DNA of 64,000 nt from an uncultured Desulfomonile sp. (GCA_903952205.1 CAJBEZ010000033.1:62001-126000), one strand, 5' to 3'; positions 30,043 through 39,781 are shown, counted from the stretch's first letter. A program made the numbers and translations. The notes: generated from the letters alone by a model not told the origin.

Positions 30043-31290
30043 TTAAAATTGTGTGTTTTTTCTATTACCATTTTTAGGATGAGTAATTGCCTCGTCAATA
30101 ATAGCCACAAACTGATGAGCGGCATCCAGGCGCCTTGTGTCCCTTTGCTGTCCTGCTAATTTTTCTAACATGGGAATCGGCCCCTTTTGCAAGTCTGGCC
30201 ATAATGCTGCAATCAACTGAGAAAGATCTACAGGATCGGATGTACGAAACAAGCGTGCCCCTGCCACACTAGACAGCTGCTCTCGATGCACAGCTATATC
30301 AGAAGCGATAATTGGCTTCCCCAACGCTTTGGCATCTTCGATGACCGTACTCCAACCTTCAAAGCGAGATGGTTGTAATACTGCAGCTGCGGCCCGAAAT
30401 ATTTGAATTTGTTCATATCGTGGGATCACACCCAAAAAACGCACTTGGTCCTGAAGTCCTTGACGCCGCAGTGTTTTTATCAAATAGTCAAAATAAGCTG
30501 GGTCACGGCGGTCATGTTGAAGGCCAGTGCACACGAGTGGTATTTTTATCCCCTTATCCCGCAATATCCGCAACGCTTCAAAAGCCGTTGCGTGGTCTTT
30601 ATGTCGCCAAAACTGGTTTGCAATGTAGAGAAATTTTTCTGGTAAACCAAATCGATCGACTATTTCTTTGAACGCATTTGAAGGCCCGGCATCAATACTG
30701 CTACAAAATGACCAGACACGTGGCGCAACAGTCGGTCTTGGATAAAATCGGTGGAAATCCGCTAGCGTTGCGTTACTCGATAACAGCAAAACGCCGCGTG
30801 AATTGGCGATCTCCTGGTAGGCCTGCATGCGCAGGGATATCTCCTCTGAATCAAATAACTCTGGCAGGTGATGATGCTGAAAGTCAGGGATCCAATACAG
30901 GTTCCTTCGCCAGGACTGCCTTGCATCAAAAGAGGGGAAATACAGTTCGTCATGCGGCATACTAGATAGAGTGCCGACCCAACGCCAACGACGGGCCAGC
31001 CCACGGTACGCCCGTCTTGTAGCAGCCGTCAAATCTTCAACCCAACGGTTATGTAATTTTCTCTGCTCGACTACAGGATGAGTGAACAAACGCTTAGCCA
31101 AAGGCGTTGATGGAGAAGACAAAAGTCGTACGCGGACGTGAGGGCGCTCTACTGCCGGCAAGACAGAAAGTGTAGTCAGCAGATTGTCTATATAAATCGA
31201 TCCGCCCAGCCAATGGACATCTTCTATGAATTCAATCACCAATGTATGGCGCTGTCGGTGAATTCCTTGCTGCATAAGTGAAACCATCAC
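30043..31290 (-). CDS. Glycosyltransferase family 4
   Basis: A 415-residue GT-B enzyme. The acceptor-side domain begins with LVIEFIEDVHWLGGSIYIDN; the donor-side domain has FLYIANQFWRHKDHATAFEA, LVCTGLQHDRRDPAY, FLGVIPRYEQIQIFRAAAAV and LQPSRFEGWSTVIEDAKALG (the E-x7-E motif) near residues 320-335, and KPIIASDIAVHREQ. It adds a sugar from a nucleotide donor, with retention of configuration, to a lipid-linked acceptor on the cytosolic side. The start could be either of two adjacent Met codons or the Met a few residues later. Confidence 0.88.
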   Translation of the reverse strand: MMVSLMQQGIHRQRHTLVIEFIEDVHWLGGSIYIDNLLTTLSVLPAVERPHVRVRLLSSPSTPLAKRLFTHPVVEQRKLHNRWVEDLTAATRRAYRGLARRWRWVGTLSSMPHDELYFPSFDARQSWRRNLYWIPDFQHHHLPELFDSEEISLRMQAYQEIANSRGVLLLSSNATLADFHRFYPRPTVAPRVWSFCSSIDAGPSNAFKEIVDRFGLPEKFLYIANQFWRHKDHATAFEALRILRDKGIKIPLVCTGLQHDRRDPAYFDYLIKTLRRQGLQDQVRFLGVIPRYEQIQIFRAAAAVLQPSRFEGWSTVIEDAKALGKPIIASDIAVHREQLSSVAGARLFRTSDPVDLSQLIAALWPDLQKGPIPMLEKLAGQQRDTRRLDAAHQFVAIIDEAITHPKNGNRKNTQF

Positions 31291-31363
31291 TTTTCTTAAT
31301 CAGTGGTATCCTTTCAATTGCGTTGCCGATTAGGTATCCGAGTGAATGAGGATCGTAGAATCC

Positions 31364-32242
31364 TCAAGCCACCACCTTACGCACGGGTTTGCGTGCCAGA
31401 AATGAATAGAGGCGCCCAGGGGTTTGATCAAGGCGATTACGAACTCTCACCAACATCCGCATTAGCCCTCTGCCGAAGAAGTGACGAGAGCCAAAAATCA
31501 TGTTTGTAAAAGTTCTGCCTAAGATTATGGTTATGGGGCTGGTGCAGTGATAGAAAAACTGTTCACTCGTCATTGGGAAATAGTTGATAGGTGAGTCGAG
31601 TGGCGCCATCAACTTTTCCACTTTCAGCCCGGCAATACGCATTGCCGAGAGGTATTCATCGAGCAAGTAAGCGTTTTCCCCTCCGTAAAATTTGTGGAGG
31701 GGGTGGCTATCGAGAAAACGTTGAAGGTCCTCTCTCCTGCTAATGACATGTTCCCGAGTCGCAATGATTATGCCTCCAGGCTTGAGCACTCGGAATATCT
31801 CCTTACATGTTTGATTTAGGTCTCGTGCGTGGTGCAAGACCTGCCTACAGTTCACAACGTCAAAACTATTCTCTTGAAATGGCAATTTTTCGGAATATTC
31901 GCTTACCACTTCGATAGGAATTCCCGTTTGGTCTATCAGGGACTGAATGGCTCCGGCGCCAACCAAATTGCTAGGGTCCGGTTCAAGCGCAGTCACTTGC
32001 CAGCCATCTCGTGCAAGTGCGTAACTGCTGATGCCTCGGCCTGCGCCAAGATCGAGGGCATGGCCATTATTGCTTGGGAGCCAAGTCGCTATAGACTTCC
32101 ATTCGACGCTTTGCCAAAAACGTTCCGCAGCCTCTTGCAGTGGATCATCAAAATAACAAGCTCGTACGAGTTCTTGCTGATCGGGCTGTTCTCTAAGCCA
32201 CAAAACAGCTTGCTCCCAAGATACAAATTCACTCTCGTTCAT
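31364..32242 (-). CDS. SAM-dependent class I methyltransferase
   Basis: A 292-residue methyltransferase. Motif I is HALDLGAGRGISSYALARDG near residue 60, motif II is VTALEPDPSNLVG, and NSFDVVNCRQVLHHARDL is the motif IV/post-motif. FRVLKPGGIIIATREHVISR is motif V/VI of the Methyltransf_11 type. The C-terminal 90 residues are basic and may hold a hydrophobic, membrane-facing patch. It overlaps the acetyltransferase gene by 14 bp, so the two are probably translated together. The acceptor is unknown. Confidence 0.85.
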   Translation of the reverse strand: MNESEFVSWEQAVLWLREQPDQQELVRACYFDDPLQEAAERFWQSVEWKSIATWLPSNNGHALDLGAGRGISSYALARDGWQVTALEPDPSNLVGAGAIQSLIDQTGIPIEVVSEYSEKLPFQENSFDVVNCRQVLHHARDLNQTCKEIFRVLKPGGIIIATREHVISRREDLQRFLDSHPLHKFYGGENAYLLDEYLSAMRIAGLKVEKLMAPLDSPINYFPMTSEQFFYHCTSPITIILGRTFTNMIFGSRHFFGRGLMRMLVRVRNRLDQTPGRLYSFLARKPVRKVVA

Positions 32243-32807
32243 CGTCAGTGAGTTCCCTAACCACCTTTGCGGGATTCCCGGCTACTATGGTAAATGATGG
32301 CACATTTGATATTACCACACTGCCGGCCGCAACAATAGAGCCTTCCCCGATAGTAACACCTTTTAGAATGATCGCATCGAATCCAATCCATGCTTTGTTT
32401 TCAATCTTGACCGCACTACGCTTGACGTAAGTCCAATCCTTTTTCCCTTCTAACCATAACAGAACATCGTTTTGCCTTTTAGTCCATGAGAGAGCATGAG
32501 AATTGTGATCTACAATAGTGCATCCCCAAGCGATCAGTACGTCGTCGCCTAAAGTAATTTGCTCTGCACATACCAATCGAGCCCCCCCCCCAACGAATGT
32601 ACGGTTTCCAATGAGTACAGACGCCTCTTCCTTATCAAATGCGATGCCGCCCTCTATCAGTGAATTTGTCCCAACTTTTACCGTGCAATTTTGCCGCATC
32701 GAAATCAACCGACAATGAATCTTAGAGTTACGCCCGATAGAAATGCTATTGCCAAGTTTTTGCCGTGCCATCATGTCGGCAAGATTACCGAGCCATTGTC
32801 TAACCAT
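32229..32807 (-). CDS. Hexapeptide-repeat O-acetyltransferase (WbbJ-like)
   Basis: A 192-residue left-handed beta-helix acyltransferase. The repeats include ISIGRNSKIHCRLISM, VGTNSLIEGGIAFD, VLIGNRTFVGGGARLV and ITLGDDVLIAWGCTIVDHNSH, with NKAWIGFDAIILKGVTIGEG and SIVAAGSVVISNVPSFTIVA. The VDHNSH segment carries the catalytic His of the family. A ribosome site AGGAGAT precedes the ATG. It likely acetylates a hydroxyl (or amine) of a sugar in the repeat unit. A run of ten G residues in the coding strand lies within the VGGGA segment and could slip. Confidence 0.9.
   Translation of the reverse strand: MVRQWLGNLADMMARQKLGNSISIGRNSKIHCRLISMRQNCTVKVGTNSLIEGGIAFDKEEASVLIGNRTFVGGGARLVCAEQITLGDDVLIAWGCTIVDHNSHALSWTKRQNDVLLWLEGKKDWTYVKRSAVKIENKAWIGFDAIILKGVTIGEGSIVAAGSVVISNVPSFTIVAGNPAKVVRELTDDERE
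32582..32591. repeat. G10 tract in the acetyltransferase gene
   Basis: Ten C residues on the plus strand, ten G in the gene, encode the middle of FVGGGARL. A one-base slip would end the protein early, so the tract is a candidate for phase variation. Confidence 0.8.
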
Positions 32808-32954
32808 GCCATCTCCTTAGAAGTCATCAGAGCCCAATTTTGATCTGCCGAAGATCTTACAAAATAATCAAACATCCACGCGTTTTCAGCGGGGGCACTA
32901 GCCATCCGCTGTAGGGATTTTAAAATTAGACTTGGTTGATGGAACTTTTGAAAA

Positions 32955-33905
32955 TTAGCTGCTACCTCTAAGTGACCGAAGCGTTTGGGCCAATGACGAG
33001 ACCCCTGGCAATTTCCGAAGGATGCTTTTGAATGCAATTTGTTCTCTGATTCCTAATACATGCCGTTCTATCCATTTATCAGCCGCCACATCCCTGATCA
33101 TGTAATTGGGATGGCTTAACGGGAACGCCATTTTTTCGCGCGGAAGGTTTTTAATTACCTTGTTCCCCGATCGTGTGTGTGTACTGCCGTCTCCAAAACC
33201 GATATTGGTCACAAGATTTTTAGATGGTAAAATAGTCAGACCATTTTGAGCCCAACAGGAAAATGTCCACTGATAGTCCCAAGTGTCTATAGTACCAGCA
33301 TATACCGCATCGAAGATGCGTTTCCAATATTCTGCGAAGAGTCTGCTACCATCTCCCTTGGCACGCAGCCAGTGAGTATCTCTTACCGCAGACCAAAGAT
33401 TCATTTCGAGATCGTACAGCTTCCAGGCCCGGCGCCAGGTTGCCCAGCCCCAGCAATGGAAATAGCGACTAAAGAAATAGCTGTGCGGTGGAGTGTGCGC
33501 ATCACGGTGAAAATGCTGGGCGGAAATATTCATGATACGCTCATCGTCTTGGTATTTTGTGAGTAGTTCTTCAGCAAATGGGAACCATGTCTGGGCTGGT
33601 AAACAGTCGTCTTCGAGAATAATTCCTTCTTCTTCGTGCTTAAAGAACCATGAGATTGCCTGTGATACGGCGTGCTTACACCCTAGGTTGTTATCACGAA
33701 ACAAGGTTATGATTTCACAGGGCCAATCAACCGTTGTGGCGATACTGCGGACTTCTTCGCACAATTCATGTTCGCCTATACGACCGGGTCGAGGTCCATC
33801 CGCCGCTACGTAAAGCTTAGCAGGCTGTTCTTTTCGAATGGCCGCGAATACCTGACGAGTAGTCTCCGGCCTATTGAAAATTAGGAAAAGAATTGGTGTC
33901 TTCAC
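32955..33905 (-). CDS. GT-A fold glycosyltransferase (HlpA/GNT-I-like)
   Basis: A 316-residue nucleotide-diphospho-sugar transferase. The start PILFLIFNRPETTRQVFAAI is characteristic, KLYVAADGPRPGR follows, and EGIILEDDCLPAQTWFPFAE contains the metal-binding EDD near residues 97-99. FHCWGWATWRRAWKLYD and DTWDYQWTFSCWAQNG are further family motifs. It is cytosolic and probably adds one residue to the growing unit. A 147-bp gap separates it from the acetyltransferase gene; nothing clear is coded there. Confidence 0.85.
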   Translation of the reverse strand: MKTPILFLIFNRPETTRQVFAAIRKEQPAKLYVAADGPRPGRIGEHELCEEVRSIATTVDWPCEIITLFRDNNLGCKHAVSQAISWFFKHEEEGIILEDDCLPAQTWFPFAEELLTKYQDDERIMNISAQHFHRDAHTPPHSYFFSRYFHCWGWATWRRAWKLYDLEMNLWSAVRDTHWLRAKGDGSRLFAEYWKRIFDAVYAGTIDTWDYQWTFSCWAQNGLTILPSKNLVTNIGFGDGSTHTRSGNKVIKNLPREKMAFPLSHPNYMIRDVAADKWIERHVLGIREQIAFKSILRKLPGVSSLAQTLRSLRGSS

Positions 33906-33950
33906 GCTGTAATTGGACTCTAAATGAAGAAGAAATTTTGGTGATAAGCG

Positions 33951-35459
33951 CTACTTCTCGACAAATTTGTTGATTGGGCCCGTCATTTTTCGGAATTGTC
34001 TTTTTAAATAACTAATACGCAGGCGCGACCTTATAGGTCTGGCATCGGGCGACAGGACATGAAACTTTTCGTCATTTTTCGAAAAAAATGACCCGGCATA
34101 AAACCCATCAGCTCTAAAATAAATAAAAGTTTTACCCCTAGTTGTAAAATAGTAACCATACATCAGAGCCCCCAATTTAGGCTTGGGTGGCAGATTTTTA
34201 CTAAGCAGGTCCATTAACTCATTGTGTGTTTTTGGATTATAAGTTGCCTCCAGATCTTGGTAAAGACTGCGGCCAGCTAGTATAGACGGTTTGCCCCAGA
34301 ATGTCGCTTCTATTCCAACCGTGGATCCAAAGGTCAAAACCTTTGTAGCTTTTGCCATCAACGCATAGGAACTGATGGGGCTATCCGCTCCAATAACTGT
34401 CAAATGTTCAGCCGTTAACGAATTCAGAAATCTCGTCTGAGTGTTGTCAAAACCCTTCAAATTGGGGTGTACTCTTAAGTAAATGTGGAAGTCGTCATTA
34501 CCTGTCAACGAATGGACAATTCTCCGGATACCATCATTCTGGTCAACGTAGATCGGATTTAGCCAAGTTTCGTCTATAGCCACGAATTCGTCTTCTGAAC
34601 TAACGAAAATTACCAGGTTATGTTTAGATTCATCCCAATCACTCGGGAGAAGACCTTTTTTTTGTTCAGATGTAAATGAATACCATGAATGAGAAATTCC
34701 CGCGCTGGAATCCAAAAAAAATTTAGATGCAATCATTTCACGATCTGGATTTGAGGTCGCTGCTTCCCATGCAGACCTTATGAATAAGTTGGTTTGGATA
34801 ATATCGTGGGGCAGACTATTTTGAAAGAGTTGATAACGATCCTTGTCAGAGCCTCTCTCATGAGCAAAAAATCTTACCCCAACTTTTTCACACGCCCTCA
34901 TTACTGCTCTCAATGACGCGAAACGGCCGTTGAAGAAATAAACTTCATCAAATCTCTCTCGCTTTAGATGATTTAGAACAGAAAAATAGACTTGAGCCGC
35001 CCCAATTAATGTCTTTTCCACCATATTCTTGTTACGTTGATCTTGTAAATCCGGGACCGGTTCGCGCAGGAAACCTGTGAGGGTGGAAAGCACGCCCCAA
35101 CCAATGTCAAAGTTATCGATAAAAAATGATTTTAGATCACTTAAATATTCTAAGTTGTTTTCAAGTTGGTGGATTCGACGAAGATCATTTTCATTCAACA
35201 TTAACAAAGGCCGCTCAACAACCCCAGGGGAAAGCAACCGCAGCCCGTCCCTCCTCATATTAATACACAAGTCACATCGGTATTCATCGTGAAAATAATT
35301 AAATTCACAAGTCGGTAGGCTTGAATCGCAATATAAATATGTTAAGGTGTGCCCCTTATCAAGCGCCCCTTGAGCTAGTTCTAGCTCTGTTTCAAAGTGA
35401 GGTGTACAAATAGCACAAGGCGAAGCAATTAGTATGTTAAGCGGGTTTTGTTGTTTCAA
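33951..35459 (-). CDS. Capsule-synthesis-type glycosyltransferase-like protein (KpsS/KpsC-like)
   Basis: A 502-residue protein. The N-terminal NILIASPCAICTPHFETELE and the C-terminal LRVHPNLKGFDNTQTRFLNS, LTVIGADSPISSYALMAKAT and VLTFGSTVGIEATFWGKPSI are typical of the capsule polysaccharide biosynthesis (KpsS/LipB-like) superfamily and related CDP-glycerol or surface-glycan transferases. LRVHP binds a phosphate or nucleotide and GSTVGIEA is the donor-site loop. It overlaps the next upstream gene by 23 bp; that gene encodes a protein of the same superfamily. The specific sugar cannot be told. Confidence 0.72.
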   Translation of the reverse strand: MKQQNPLNILIASPCAICTPHFETELELAQGALDKGHTLTYLYCDSSLPTCEFNYFHDEYRCDLCINMRRDGLRLLSPGVVERPLLMLNENDLRRIHQLENNLEYLSDLKSFFIDNFDIGWGVLSTLTGFLREPVPDLQDQRNKNMVEKTLIGAAQVYFSVLNHLKRERFDEVYFFNGRFASLRAVMRACEKVGVRFFAHERGSDKDRYQLFQNSLPHDIIQTNLFIRSAWEAATSNPDREMIASKFFLDSSAGISHSWYSFTSEQKKGLLPSDWDESKHNLVIFVSSEDEFVAIDETWLNPIYVDQNDGIRRIVHSLTGNDDFHIYLRVHPNLKGFDNTQTRFLNSLTAEHLTVIGADSPISSYALMAKATKVLTFGSTVGIEATFWGKPSILAGRSLYQDLEATYNPKTHNELMDLLSKNLPPKPKLGALMYGYYFTTRGKTFIYFRADGFYAGSFFSKNDEKFHVLSPDARPIRSRLRISYLKRQFRKMTGPINKFVEK

Positions 35460-36831
35460 GGTACAGGATTTTGCACAATGAATGGCAGATGTTTTTTATG
35501 TTGGTGTCTCTGTTATAATTCTTGACGACGATACTATAAGCAGGGTCAACAACACCACAGCCTGTCTTACTCATGAGTTCGGCAAATGATTGCTGAAGCG
35601 CTTCATGATCAATCTTATACTCTGAAATAGCTTCAAGGTCGATGGCGGGGGCGTATCTAAAAACACCGGCCAAAGTTAAATACCATGGGCGGCCAAAAAC
35701 GAGGGCTGGTTTACCCCCTTTTATAGCCTCCCAGCCTGCTGTACCAGTAATAGTAGCTACAAATTTGGATTTTGATATTAGCTCGAATGTGTCAGCGCTT
35801 GTTGGAACCAACGCCACATTATGCAGGGTGCCTAATCGCTGAAAAAAGAGTTCACCTCGTTGACAGGAAGTTTGCTTCGGATTTTCCTTGAGCAGTATTT
35901 TCCAGCCGTTCGGCAACAAAGAAGACAAGCGCTCTAGTGCCAGCATCTGGTCGGCGAAAATATCCCCCAAGGCTGACGTGGTTAATTCCGGTTGAAGATG
36001 GAGAGGAAAATAAATGTATGGAAGATTCGTATATTCGACCATCTGATCCTGTGTTATCATTATGTTTTGTATTGAGTTGTTGTAGTCTTTCTCCCTTGAT
36101 AAAAAAGATATTCTGTAACCTATTTCCCTAAGAATCCCTCGCTCCAACCGATGAGGTCGCCACTGTCCTGATTTGACAAATCTAAGAAACAATCCGAAAT
36201 TATTTACAATCCATTGGGCAAAGTGTTTTTTCTGCGGTTCAGCCTTTTTCATATAGAATAATTCGGTTTGATGAGTTCGTTCAATAAGGTATGGTTGTTT
36301 CTCCGATATTGAATGGCTTTTAGAGAAATAGCCAAAATCTTCCAAGCTAAATGAATAAAAAAATCTGTTCTCGAAAAGAGACTGATGGAACAATATTGTG
36401 GGGATATTAAGTTCTTTTGCCACGAGATAATAGATGAAGTCAGCTCCTTCATGTGGAATGTTTGAAAATAGGACTACTTCGGTGTTTGGAGCTAAATCCT
36501 TGTAAGCGGAATAACTAAACATGTTAAAAGCGTCTAAATAATAATGTGGCAGCCGGGCGTCGGTCTTATAATGACGTGTAAACATGTCAATGAACTGAAA
36601 AATATTGGCGTAAATGGAATCATAAATTGCCAAGAAGGTGGGATCTTTGGGAATGTCGTAACTTAATTGATGAATCCGGGTGCAACGATTGATTTCGCTC
36701 GCCCAAGGTTCAAAGGTTATCCATTTAGTTACGGTCAGGTTGCATTCTCGCTCAAACTCGTTGAGCAAATCCTGCTCTAAATCTTCGAACCCCAAAACCA
36801 CCGCGCGGATATTTTTTCTACTCATGTCCAA
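35437..36831 (-). CDS. Capsule-synthesis-type glycosyltransferase-like protein
   Basis: A 464-residue protein. The C-terminal half has LPYIYFPLHLQPELTTSALG, LPNGWKILLKENPKQTSCQR and ELISKSKFVATITGTAGWEA with KGGKPALVFGRPWYLTLAGV, as in capsular polysaccharide synthesis proteins of the KpsS type. The N-terminal half (VLGFEDLEQDLLNEFEREC) is unassigned. The pairing with the previous gene, with a 23-bp overlap and the same strand, suggests consecutive action on the same glycan, possibly in making a reducing-end linker or a capsule repeat. Confidence 0.7.
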   Translation of the reverse strand: MDMSRKNIRAVVLGFEDLEQDLLNEFERECNLTVTKWITFEPWASEINRCTRIHQLSYDIPKDPTFLAIYDSIYANIFQFIDMFTRHYKTDARLPHYYLDAFNMFSYSAYKDLAPNTEVVLFSNIPHEGADFIYYLVAKELNIPTILFHQSLFENRFFYSFSLEDFGYFSKSHSISEKQPYLIERTHQTELFYMKKAEPQKKHFAQWIVNNFGLFLRFVKSGQWRPHRLERGILREIGYRISFLSREKDYNNSIQNIMITQDQMVEYTNLPYIYFPLHLQPELTTSALGDIFADQMLALERLSSLLPNGWKILLKENPKQTSCQRGELFFQRLGTLHNVALVPTSADTFELISKSKFVATITGTAGWEAIKGGKPALVFGRPWYLTLAGVFRYAPAIDLEAISEYKIDHEALQQSFAELMSKTGCGVVDPAYSIVVKNYNRDTNIKNICHSLCKILYLETTKPA

Positions 36832-36870
36832 TGTTTTGGTCGTATTCTTGCTATCCCAATTGGGATAGCA

Positions 36871-39120
36871 TTAAGGATTGTGCCCAATGCAGGCCCTTGA
36901 CATCAGCGTCTCAGGGCTCGTGTTCTCATCAACCTCGACTAATTGAGAAAAACCTTTTTGTTTTGCTCTAAAGCAGAGATCAATACGCTCTAACTCTTGT
37001 GAATGATTTGTACGTATGGCCGACGCATAAATTTCATAGCCCCAGTGGGACAACTCGCACTTACTTTGCGGAACACCTTCCAGCATCGCTATGCCAGTAA
37101 TGCCGGGAACCAAAAATGGGGCGCTCCGGCAATCTGGATACATAGTCCAAAACGATTCAAATTTCTGGGGTATGTAAACGACCGTTTTTCTTTTTTCTTC
37201 TGGACTGAGCCGTGATAGCTCCTGCAGAATAGATAGGATCTTGTAACTTTTCAAGCCTGTCAAATCAGAATGTTTAACTACACTGCCCCACAATAAAGCA
37301 TCTCGAGCCATTAAAAAATTCCCGCTCACCATGCTAGTTCGCAACAAAGAAAATCTTGCGAAACCTGAACTGCCGGTGGCACCATACAATTCCTTGCGAA
37401 TCTTGGCCTGCCACGCAAAGAAATCGTAATATGACCGCTCAAAGTTGATTCCCGGACAGATGCAACAAATTATGACAATGCCGACAATAGTAAACCGACT
37501 GGCCCTGGATACCTTGATGTTAGGAATTCCACGAACTTTTTCACTCCAAAGCTGAGTGACCATGATTGTGAAATTTTCCAGATTCGCCAAAATCAATCCA
37601 AGTGAAAACCATCGCTGAAAATCACTAAAATAATACGCCCCTCCTCCATCAATGGCTAAGAACATGCCAGGGGCAGCGCCGAGAACGCATACAACCACCA
37701 CAGCTTCAATATCTAGGATTTTTCGCGACGCGATTGCTTCGCCTAGTTGACTCAGATGCATAATACGTTGTTGGAACAGCTTCATAGCTATGAAGAGCCA
37801 AGACCAAAAGAACTCTGACAGATAGAAGAAGGGCCACCACTCGGGACGAACATACCCTCTGAGAAAATGACATAAGGAGATATGCGCACCACTAGGTTGT
37901 GTCCCGACGGAAAAGACCAATTTGAAAGTTACAAGAAAAGAAATGACTAAAGTTACTAGTAATAGTATACCGAGAAACTTTTTATAGATCCCCAATCTAA
38001 AACAAAAATAACTGCCTAATCCAACAAGCAAATACATTAACGAAATCTTGCAAATGCCCACTAGGGGGATCGCAATAGAGACCATCAATACTAGCAAGAA
38101 CCATTGCGCGTCACATTTATTAGAGGGAGAGTGCAAGATCCCCATGAAAGAACCCAGACCTAATGACACGAAATTAAAAGCAAGGATGAGCCCACAAGAG
38201 TACGATTCCGACACGAGCTGGCTATTCCAATTACTGTAGGCCAACGGGACAACCCCCAGATGTGCCATGAACAAAAGAGCCCAAAAGATCGTATTGGATC
38301 TGAGATATCTGTGGTCATTCCGTAATTTAGGCAAGAGTCCTTTAATCTCCGCAGCGAAGAGAAGAATGCTGTTTAAAAACAAAGGTAAAACGATGATGGG
38401 AAACCCGATATGGTAGGAATCCAGTATGCTCACGTTCATAAGGCTGGATAATTTGGCCAGAAGCCAATGTGAACCAAAATGGTACGGTATGTAAGGAAGG
38501 CCGTCCAAACCAGTGCTAGGGACACCGTAGGTCTGCAGCATACTTGACACTGCACAGTGCATCAGGGTATCAGTTTTTCCTTCACCTATCAGAATTCTTT
38601 CAATGAATAAAGGGTCTTGGTAACCTGAACCGAAAACCGTTGCCGCTACCCAGGAACCGAAGGCAAGGGTTACTGCAAGAAATGCAATACTCGCCAGAAC
38701 CGGGCCTTTCTTCAGCCAATGTATGAATCCCCAAAAGAGAAATCCTGTCCCGGAGGCGTAAATTACTACTCCAGAATTTGGTCCGATGATTTCTGCAAAG
38801 AAACCTATGAGAACTAATATACCAATCGCAGTCAGTTGAAAAAAGGCCGAGGACGGAGAGTTCGCGCTCTTCATAAGGGATGCAGCTTGATACCCCACTG
38901 GCGCGGCAAACAGCAGGAATGCACTAACGCTCAAACTCTTTAATATTGGTGTTGTGTGAAATTCACTGAGCCCTAATCGCGCAATGAAATGAACTCCAGC
39001 TATTGCCGCAGCGACTGTAAATGCGAAAACCGCAGAGGTCAGAAGCCAATCAATTCGTTCCTCGAACTCAACCACCCTGCAATGGCCCATTCTGTTTAGA
39101 CAACGAACCAGCGTTTCCAA
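36871..39120 (-). CDS. Large polytopic membrane protein, GT-C/oligosaccharide-handling type
   Basis: A 749-residue protein with many hydrophobic helices (LLTSAVFAFTVAAAIAGVHF, FLLFAAPVGYQAASL, LILANLENFTIMV and others) and a short soluble C-terminal tail (DENTSPETLMSRACIG). The loop TLMHCAVSSMLQTYGVPSTG and YIPYHFGSHWLLAKLS resemble the first periplasmic loop of the protein at 17246-19366, and the overall plan is the same. The 5' end overlaps the methyltransferase gene by 53 bp; a Met at position 11 would shorten the overlap to 23 bp. The function is inferred as a lipid-linked-sugar transferase or glycan polymerase-like enzyme. Confidence 0.65.
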   Translation of the reverse strand: METLVRCLNRMGHCRVVEFEERIDWLLTSAVFAFTVAAAIAGVHFIARLGLSEFHTTPILKSLSVSAFLLFAAPVGYQAASLMKSANSPSSAFFQLTAIGILVLIGFFAEIIGPNSGVVIYASGTGFLFWGFIHWLKKGPVLASIAFLAVTLAFGSWVAATVFGSGYQDPLFIERILIGEGKTDTLMHCAVSSMLQTYGVPSTGLDGLPYIPYHFGSHWLLAKLSSLMNVSILDSYHIGFPIIVLPLFLNSILLFAAEIKGLLPKLRNDHRYLRSNTIFWALLFMAHLGVVPLAYSNWNSQLVSESYSCGLILAFNFVSLGLGSFMGILHSPSNKCDAQWFLLVLMVSIAIPLVGICKISLMYLLVGLGSYFCFRLGIYKKFLGILLLVTLVISFLVTFKLVFSVGTQPSGAHISLCHFLRGYVRPEWWPFFYLSEFFWSWLFIAMKLFQQRIMHLSQLGEAIASRKILDIEAVVVVCVLGAAPGMFLAIDGGGAYYFSDFQRWFSLGLILANLENFTIMVTQLWSEKVRGIPNIKVSRASRFTIVGIVIICCICPGINFERSYYDFFAWQAKIRKELYGATGSSGFARFSLLRTSMVSGNFLMARDALLWGSVVKHSDLTGLKSYKILSILQELSRLSPEEKRKTVVYIPQKFESFWTMYPDCRSAPFLVPGITGIAMLEGVPQSKCELSHWGYEIYASAIRTNHSQELERIDLCFRAKQKGFSQLVEVDENTSPETLMSRACIGHNP

Positions 39121-39781
39121 CCAGTACTATCATATCATTAAAAAACGGGTTTTGCTTGCATGACAATGAAAGAACATGCGATTTCCAAGTTAAGCTTTGC
39201 TTAATTATGAAATATTGGGATACAATGTCCTCGTATTGTGACGCCGGTCGAACATGCCTGCCTTGCTCCAGTTTCATGAACTGACGATGAAGGAACGAAT
39301 CTTTGTCAACTGGGATCTGGAGGATGTCAATCATGACGAATATACCTGTTGGACTAAGGAAAGCCTCGCTAATTTCACGTAGCTCCATGTTGAGATCGTG
39401 ATCGGATATATGATGTGCGCAGCAATTCATCAGAATAAGATCAAATGGAGCCCATCTAGCAAGCTCGTCCTTGGTGAATGCGAACTTGGCCAACGGATAC
39501 ATCCGTCTCGCAAATTCAATGAGAGAAGGGTCAACATCATATCCTGTATACTGCCATCCATAACGAAAAAAAAGTGGTGTAAAAAGACCAGTGCCGCAGC
39601 CAAAATCCAAGACGCTACTTGCTTTTGATAGACCAAAAGTTTTGACTAATCGGTCAATATTGACCTTCTGTTCATACTTGTTGAGACTCAAAATACGCTG
39701 TGCGAAATCATTAACTAGGGCCTTTAACAAAATCTTTTCCCCTCTCTCATATTCAGTGACCCTGAAAGAATCACTGATCAT
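39068..39781 (-). CDS. SAM-dependent class I methyltransferase
   Basis: A 237-residue methyltransferase with SSVLDFGCGTGLFTPLFFRY (motif I, near residue 56), YTGYDVDPSLIEFARRMYPL (motif II), and FDLILMNCCAHHISDHDLN (motif IV). EISEAFLSPTGIFVMIDILQ is the post-core region. The preceding gene on this strand is the 811-residue membrane protein, 78 bp away. A lipid or sugar methylation in the repeat unit is possible; there is no more specific clue. Confidence 0.85.
   Translation of the reverse strand: MISDSFRVTEYERGEKILLKALVNDFAQRILSLNKYEQKVNIDRLVKTFGLSKASSVLDFGCGTGLFTPLFFRYGWQYTGYDVDPSLIEFARRMYPLAKFAFTKDELARWAPFDLILMNCCAHHISDHDLNMELREISEAFLSPTGIFVMIDILQIPVDKDSFLHRQFMKLEQGRHVRPASQYEDIVSQYFIIKQSLTWKSHVLSLSCKQNPFFNDMIVLVGNAGSLSKQNGPLQGG

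Noticed and set aside
32771-33037. 88-codon open frame between the acetyltransferase and the GT-A glycosyltransferase
   Set aside because: It overlaps coding sequence of both neighbours in another frame and shows no family resemblance.
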